From Pseudomonas guangdongensis (GTDB lineage: Bacteria > Pseudomonadota > Gammaproteobacteria > Pseudomonadales > Pseudomonadaceae): a stretch of 64,000 nucleotides of DNA. The stretch lies in contig NZ_LT629780.1 of the NCBI RefSeq assembly GCF_900105885.1, positions 1,984,001-2,048,000 on the forward strand, written 5' to 3'. Positions within the stretch are counted from its first letter, which is position 1, and each line of letters starts with the position of its first letter. The notes below the pieces were generated by a model. That model saw only the letters and a list, made by a program, of their open reading frames with translations. It searched no databases and had not been told where the DNA came from. Positions 59,419-64,000 of the stretch are shown one piece after another. The position numbers and the translations under genes are program-made.

Positions 59419-61623
59419 ATGCGTGCATTCATCAAGTCCTCTCAGCATCAACCGCAACGCCTGCTGGCCTCGGCCGTCGGCCTGGCGGTGGCGTCGCTGG
59501 CCATGCCGGCACTGGCCGACGAGCCGGCGCAACTGGGCAGCGTGACCGTCAAGGGCGAGCAGAGCGGCTACAAGGTCGAGCGCTCGGCCTCGGCCAAGTA
59601 CGCCGCGCCGCTGCTGGATACGCCGCAGACCGTCAGCGTGGTGCCGCAGGAGGTGATACGCGAGCAGCAGGCGCTGAGCCTGCGCCAGGTGCTGTCCAAC
59701 GTCTCGGGGATCACCTTCAATGCCGGCGAAGGCGGCGGCGGCTCCGGCGACAGCATCAACATCCGCGGCTTCAGCGCCAACGCCAACATGCAGGTCGACG
59801 GTCTGCGCGACAGCAGCCAGAGCAACCGTACCGACACCTTCAACATCGAGCAGGTGGAGGTGATCAAGGGGCCGAACTCGGTGTTCGGCGGCGCCGGCAC
59901 TACCGGCGGCAGCATCAACCAGATCAGCAAGACGCCGCGCCAGCGCGACTTCACCGAGATCGGCGCGAGCCTCGGCACCGACAGCTACCATCGCCTGACC
60001 CTGGACACCAACCAGACCCTTGACGGCGTCGGCGAAGACAGCGCGTTCCGCCTCAACCTGATGGCCCACGAAAACGACGTCCCGGGTCGCGACCAGATCG
60101 ACCGCCAGCGCTGGGGCATCGCACCGTCCCTGGCCCTTGGGCTGAGCGAGGACACCCGCCTGACCCTCAGCTACTTCCACCAGAGCGACGACAACCTGCC
60201 CGACTACGGCGTGCCGGCCTTCGACGGCAAGCGTCTGACCGGGGTGGATCGCGACGGCTATTTCGGCTTCAGCAACATCGACAAGGAAGAGATCGAGAGC
60301 GACGCCTTCACCGCCAAGCTGGAGCATCGCTTCAACGACCGTCTGAGCCTGCAGAACCTCACCCGTTACAGCCGCATCGCCCGCGATACGGTGATCTCCG
60401 CGTCCCACGTCAACCTGGTCGGCAGCGCCGCCGATCCGGTGGCCCCCGGCCGCTATCGTCCGGCCGGCCCGCAGGGCTATGGCCGCGATGCGACCAGCGA
60501 GATGCTGATCAACCAGACCAACCTGAGCGCCGATTTCGACACCTTCGGCCTGGGGCACCGCCTGGTCGCCGGCGCCGAGTTCTCCCGCGAGGATTACGAG
60601 CGCATCACCTATGCCTACGGGCTCAACTTCGCCGGTCGCGACTTCGACCTCGGCAATCCGCCGGGTTACTACAGCGGTCCGCTCGACAAGGCGCGCTCGG
60701 CCGACACCTCGACCCGCCTGGACAATCAGGCTGTATATGTCTTCGATACCATCGCGCTTGATCCGCAGTGGGATCTGAGCCTGGGCCTGCGCTACGACTG
60801 GATCGACGGCGAGTCGAAGAACACCGCGCTGCCGGCCGGCACCGTCACCCGTCTGGACAGCCGCGACCGCGAATTCAGCGGGCGTGCCGGCCTGGTCTAC
60901 AAGCCGACCGACAACGGGCGCATCTATGTTGCCTACGGCACCTCGTTCAACCCGGCCGCCGAGAACCTGGCCTCCAGCGGCGCGCTGAACGCCGCCGCCG
61001 CCGATCTGGCGCCGGAGAAGAACAAGACCTGGGAGCTGGGCAGCAAGTGGGAGCTGCTGGACGGACGTCTGCAGCTGGACGGTGCGCTGTTCCGCGTCGA
61101 GAAGACCAACGCCCGCGAAACCATGGCCGACGGCTCCACCCAGCTGGCCGGCGAGCAGCGGGTGCAGGGCGTCGAGCTGGGGGTGACCGGCAAGCTCAGC
61201 GCGCAATGGAACGTCTACGCCAACTACACCTTCCTCGACAGCGAAACCCTCAAGGCAGCCGACACCGCAGCCGGCATCGCCCGCGAGGGGCAGGCGCTGG
61301 GCAACACCCCGCCGCACTCCCTCAACCTGTGGACCACCTACGAGCTGCCGGCCGGCTGGCGTCTGGGCTACGGCGCCCGCTACGTCAGCGAGCGCAACGT
61401 GACCTCCAGCGACCGGGCCAAACTGGACGCCTACTGGCTGCACAACGCCATGGTCGGTTACAAGGTCAACGAGGAAATCGACCTGCAGCTGAACCTCAAC
61501 AACCTGTTCGACGAGGAGTATGTGCAGAACGTGCGGCAGAACGTCGGCCTGAACACCCGTTCTTCGGCCGTCGAGTATGGCGATGCCCGTTCGGCGATCC
61601 TCTCGGCCACCTACGCCTTCTGA
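59419..61623 (+). CDS. piuA: TonB-dependent catecholate siderophore receptor PiuA
   Basis: A 734-residue outer-membrane receptor of the Fiu/PiuA group, which takes up catecholate siderophores and siderophore-conjugated beta-lactams. A Sec signal (LLASAVGLAVASLAMPALA) precedes the TonB-box region GSVTVKG, then the plug (LLDTPQTVSVVPQEVI, GDSINIRGFSANANMQVDGL, PNSVFGGAGTTGGSINQISK) and the barrel, ending in ARSAILSATYAF. The adjacent dioxygenase gene is the classic piuA-piuC pairing. GGGAGA lies nine bases before the ATG; its GGGAG core can pair with CTCCC at 59393-59397 in a small hairpin. Confidence 0.93.
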   Translation: MRAFIKSSQHQPQRLLASAVGLAVASLAMPALADEPAQLGSVTVKGEQSGYKVERSASAKYAAPLLDTPQTVSVVPQEVIREQQALSLRQVLSNVSGITFNAGEGGGGSGDSINIRGFSANANMQVDGLRDSSQSNRTDTFNIEQVEVIKGPNSVFGGAGTTGGSINQISKTPRQRDFTEIGASLGTDSYHRLTLDTNQTLDGVGEDSAFRLNLMAHENDVPGRDQIDRQRWGIAPSLALGLSEDTRLTLSYFHQSDDNLPDYGVPAFDGKRLTGVDRDGYFGFSNIDKEEIESDAFTAKLEHRFNDRLSLQNLTRYSRIARDTVISASHVNLVGSAADPVAPGRYRPAGPQGYGRDATSEMLINQTNLSADFDTFGLGHRLVAGAEFSREDYERITYAYGLNFAGRDFDLGNPPGYYSGPLDKARSADTSTRLDNQAVYVFDTIALDPQWDLSLGLRYDWIDGESKNTALPAGTVTRLDSRDREFSGRAGLVYKPTDNGRIYVAYGTSFNPAAENLASSGALNAAAADLAPEKNKTWELGSKWELLDGRLQLDGALFRVEKTNARETMADGSTQLAGEQRVQGVELGVTGKLSAQWNVYANYTFLDSETLKAADTAAGIAREGQALGNTPPHSLNLWTTYELPAGWRLGYGARYVSERNVTSSDRAKLDAYWLHNAMVGYKVNEEIDLQLNLNNLFDEEYVQNVRQNVGLNTRSSAVEYGDARSAILSATYAF

Positions 61624-61639
61624 TCCTTGTCACCCGACG

Positions 61640-61661
61640 AGCCCCGCCCTTCGGCGGGGCT
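61640..61661 (+). terminator. hairpin between piuA and piuC
   Basis: AGCCCCGCC and GGCGGGGCT form a 9-bp stem around loop CTTC (61640-61661), with TTCGTC after it. Flanking GACG/CGTC can extend the stem. It probably reduces read-through from piuA to piuC. Confidence 0.6.
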
Positions 61662-61686
61662 TCGTCGTCAGCGGAGACCGCTTGCC

Positions 61687-62367
61687 ATGATGCTGCACAT
61701 TCCCCAGGTTCTCAGTCCCGAACAGGTCGCCGACTGCCGCCGTCTGCTGCAGCAGGCGCCCTGGGCGGACGGCCGGAGCACCGCCGGCTTCCAGTCGGCG
61801 ATGGCCAAGGACAACCTGCAACTGCCCGAGGACTGCGCCGAGGCGCGGCAGATCGGTGCGCTGATCCTCCAGGCGCTGGAGCGCAATCCGCTGTTCATCG
61901 CCGCGGCCCTGCCGAGCCGGATCTTCCCGCCGCTGTTCAACTGCTACCAGGGCGGCCAGTCGTTCGGCATCCATGTCGACAACGCGATCCGCACCGAGCG
62001 CGGCAGCGGCGAGCGAATCCGCACCGACCTGTCGGCCACGCTGTTCTTCACCGCTCCCGACGAGTACGACGGCGGCGAGCTGGTGGTCGAGGACACCTAC
62101 GGCGCGCACAGCGTCAAGCTGCCGGCCGGCGACATGATCCTCTACCCCTCGACCAGCCTGCACCAGGTCATGCCGGTCACCCGCGGTGCACGGGTCTGCT
62201 CGTTCTTCTGGATGCAGAGCATGGTGCGCGACGATGGCCAGCGCAGCCTGCTGTTCGATCTGGACACCGGCATCCAGCGGATCAACCAAGAACTCGGCGC
62301 CGAGCATGCCGCCAGCGTGCAGCTCACCGGCGTCTACCACAACCTGCTGCGGCGCTGGGCGCTGTAG
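61687..62367 (+). CDS. piuC: Fe(II)/2-oxoglutarate-dependent dioxygenase PiuC (PKHD-type hydroxylase)
   Basis: A 226-residue iron and 2-oxoglutarate-dependent hydroxylase encoded with TonB receptors in many Pseudomonas. It has [20 protein letters not shown], the HxD iron ligands in [10 protein letters not shown], the [19 protein letters not shown] region, and the second histidine with the 2-oxoglutarate-binding arginine in [20 protein letters not shown]. Its substrate is unknown; a role in iron homeostasis is inferred from context and from the family name YbiX. The ATG at 61687 follows GGAGACC. It comes 63 bases after piuA. Confidence 0.93.
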   Translation: MMLHIPQVLSPEQVADCRRLLQQAPWADGRSTAGFQSAMAKDNLQLPEDCAEARQIGALILQALERNPLFIAAALPSRIFPPLFNCYQGGQSFGIHVDNAIRTERGSGERIRTDLSATLFFTAPDEYDGGELVVEDTYGAHSVKLPAGDMILYPSTSLHQVMPVTRGARVCSFFWMQSMVRDDGQRSLLFDLDTGIQRINQELGAEHAASVQLTGVYHNLLRRWAL

Positions 62368-62393
62368 CCGCGGGCCGCCGGCGCGGCAATAAA

Positions 62394-62421
62394 AAAGGCG
62401 AAACCCATGGGTTTCGCCTTT
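62394..62421. terminator. bidirectional rho-independent terminator
   Basis: A 28-bp perfect palindrome: AAAGGCGAAACCC (62394-62406), AT, GGGTTTCGCCTTT (62409-62421). It serves both piuC and rhlB, which converge here. Confidence 0.9.
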
Positions 62422-62440
62422 GCTCGTCGCCGCTGGCGGC

Positions 62441-63925
62441 TCAGTGCTTGCGCGGCACCGGCTTGAGCAGCTCGGCCGGGGGCATCTCGCACTGGATCTT
62501 GCGGCCGATCAGCGCCTCGATCGGCGGCAGGGCGAAGGCATCGTCCTCGCCGGCGAAGCTGATCGAGGTGCCGCTGGCGCCGGCACGGCCGGTACGACCG
62601 ATGCGGTGCACGTAGTCGTCCGGATCTTCTGGCAGGGTGTAGTTGATCACATGGCTGACGCCGTCGACGTGAATGCCGCGACCGGCCACGTCGGTGGCCA
62701 CCAGCACGCGGATCTTGCCTTCGCGGAAGCCTTCCAGGACCTTGATGCGCTTGTGCTGCGGCACGTCGCCGGACATCTGCGCGGCGCTGATGCCGTCGCG
62801 GGTCAGGCGCTCCTCGATGCGCCGCACTTCGTCCTTGCGGTTGGCGAAGACCATCACCCGGATCCAGTCGTTCTGCTCGATCAGGTTGTACAGCAGCTTG
62901 TACTTGTCGCTGCCGGCCACCGCGTAGACATGCTGTTCGACGGTGTCGCTGGCCACGTGCTCCGGCTCGATCTCGACGATGGCCGGGCTGGTGGTCCACT
63001 GCTTGGCCAGGTGCATCACGTCGTCGGTGAAGGTCGCCGAGAACAGCAGGGTCTGCCGTTCGCTCTTCGGCGGAGTCTGGCGGATGATCTGCCGCACCTG
63101 GGGGATGAAGCCCATGTCGAGCATGCGGTCGGCCTCATCCAGCACCATCACCTCGACCATGTCCAGGTGCACCTCGCCGCGCTGGTTGAAGTCCAGCAGG
63201 CGGCCGGGGGTGGCCACCAGGATGTCGCAGTAGCGCGCTTCCAGCTGCTTGAGCTGCTTGTCGAAGTCCATGCCGCCGACGAAGCTCATCACGTTGAGGC
63301 CGGTGTGGCGGGTCAGGTCGCGGGCGTCGTTGGCGATCTGCACCACCAGCTCGCGGGTCGGCGCGATGATCAGCGCGCGCGGCTCGCCCATGTAGCGCTC
63401 CTTGGGCGGCGGGGTGATCAGCAGCTGGGTGATGGTGGAGATCAGGAACGCGGCGGTCTTGCCGGTGCCGGTCTGCGCCTTGCCGATGGCGTCGCGGCCG
63501 CGCAGGGTGTGGCCGAGCACCTGGGCCTGGATCGGCGTGCAGTAGGTGAAGCCGAGGTCGTGGATGCCGTGCATCAGGCGCGCATCCAGGTTGAAGTCGT
63601 GGAAGCGGGTCTTGCCTTCCTGGGGCTCGACCACGAAGTCTTCCGGCTTCCAGGCGTCGACCGCCGGCTTGCGCGGGCCGCGTGCGCGCCGCGGGCCTTC
63701 GGTCTTGGGCTGGCGCGGCTTGTCGGCGTTCTTTTCGCCGCGCGGCTTGCGCGTGCGTTCGCCTTCCTCAGGCGCCGGGCGCTGCTCGTCGGCGCCGGGA
63801 GTGTTCGGGATGTTCTGGGCTGCGGCGTCTGCCGGACTTGCGCCCTGGCCGCTGGTCGGGCTGGCGTTCTGGGCCAACTGGGCCTCCGGGTCTTTGCTGA
63901 ATGGGGTCGTGGGTGCCTTGAGCAC
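62441..63925 (-). CDS. rhlB: ATP-dependent RNA helicase RhlB (DEAD box)
   Basis: DEAD-box helicase that assists RNase E in mRNA decay. The 494-residue protein has the Q-motif region [20 protein letters not shown] at about 107-126, Walker [32 protein letters not shown], the DEAD box [22 protein letters not shown], and the second RecA domain with [16 protein letters not shown] and [11 protein letters not shown] basic, Pro- and Lys/Arg-rich extension of about 105 residues precedes the core, much longer than in E. coli RhlB. The start is a GTG (63923-63925); no good ATG is in the frame nearby. The family assignment to RhlB rather than RhlE is likely but not certain. Confidence 0.88.
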   Translation of the reverse strand: MLKAPTTPFSKDPEAQLAQNASPTSGQGASPADAAAQNIPNTPGADEQRPAPEEGERTRKPRGEKNADKPRQPKTEGPRRARGPRKPAVDAWKPEDFVVEPQEGKTRFHDFNLDARLMHGIHDLGFTYCTPIQAQVLGHTLRGRDAIGKAQTGTGKTAAFLISTITQLLITPPPKERYMGEPRALIIAPTRELVVQIANDARDLTRHTGLNVMSFVGGMDFDKQLKQLEARYCDILVATPGRLLDFNQRGEVHLDMVEVMVLDEADRMLDMGFIPQVRQIIRQTPPKSERQTLLFSATFTDDVMHLAKQWTTSPAIVEIEPEHVASDTVEQHVYAVAGSDKYKLLYNLIEQNDWIRVMVFANRKDEVRRIEERLTRDGISAAQMSGDVPQHKRIKVLEGFREGKIRVLVATDVAGRGIHVDGVSHVINYTLPEDPDDYVHRIGRTGRAGASGTSISFAGEDDAFALPPIEALIGRKIQCEMPPAELLKPVPRKH

Positions 63926-64000
63926 GGGTGATCTCGATCTGGACTAAGAAAGAACGAACTGCAGTGTAAAGCAAGATGGGGGGCGGGGCGAAGCCGTGGG

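Noticed and set aside
59359..61443. 694-codon minus-strand open frame opposite piuA
   Set aside because: Shadow of the receptor gene; it would also cross the piuA promoter.

Overview
The window is a 64 kb piece of a high-GC gammaproteobacterial chromosome, almost certainly a Pseudomonas sensu lato. Several blocks keep the gene order I remember from P. aeruginosa: dinB-ldhA-gacS-cysM-rlmD-relA-mazG, purN/purM-perM-hda, pyk next to a tandem universal stress protein, the liu leucine operon, and speC near piuA-piuC. An MvaT-type H-NS protein and GacS are also typical of the genus. I see no insertion sequence, prophage, CRISPR array or rRNA. This is core chromosome, tightly packed, with many 1-4 base start/stop overlaps.

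Layout. 1-4143: 3' end of trkH, dinB, two small proteins (META lipoprotein and a CxxC protein), ldhA. 4160-13371: gacS divergent from cysM-rlmD-relA-mazG, then a tiny unannotated ORF and a DUF2058 protein. 13438-19029: DUF3108, the purM-purN pair, DUF2066, a PerM-like permease and hda. 19099-21554: pyruvate kinase and a double Usp protein. 21669-28332: six minus-strand genes (RDD, SpoIIM, DUF4129, DUF4350, MoxR, DUF58), each overlapping the next by exactly 4 bases; no role is established for this membrane system. 28451-33454: sbcB, mvaT, purU, a CBS protein and a HerA-like NTPase. 33596-33670: tRNA-Gly(CCC) with its own promoter, then about 430 bp without a gene. 34101-39749: PhoH-family protein, nadC, ampD-ampE, a ROK sugar kinase and a TatD nuclease.

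39901-49883 is a leucine/isovalerate catabolic island: scoB-scoA, liuE, liuD, liuC, liuB, liuA on the minus strand, with an acyl-CoA ligase diverging. Isovaleryl-CoA is oxidised by LiuA, carboxylated by LiuB/LiuD, hydrated by LiuC and cleaved by LiuE to acetyl-CoA and acetoacetate, which ScoAB activates. A perfect 16-bp palindrome in the liuA/ligase gap looks like the operator of a MerR-type LiuR regulator, but no liuR gene is in the window. REP-like inverted repeats sit inside this operon.

49989-53100: prfC and speC. The speC leader has a promoter followed by a terminator-like hairpin about 110 bp before the start codon. 53192-62367 is an iron-acquisition island: two divergent TonB receptors with a Fur-like box in front of each, the piuA-piuC pair, and a minus-strand set (PepSY, DUF2271, DUF4198, membrane-anchored flavodoxin-type reductase) that looks like a reductive iron-release module. 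The window closes with rhlB, which has an N-terminal extension of about 105 residues.

Best leads for something undescribed: the six-gene MoxR/DUF58/SpoIIM/RDD operon, the reductase module beside the TonB receptor, the speC leader element, and the small GPRGGC-containing ORF after mazG.
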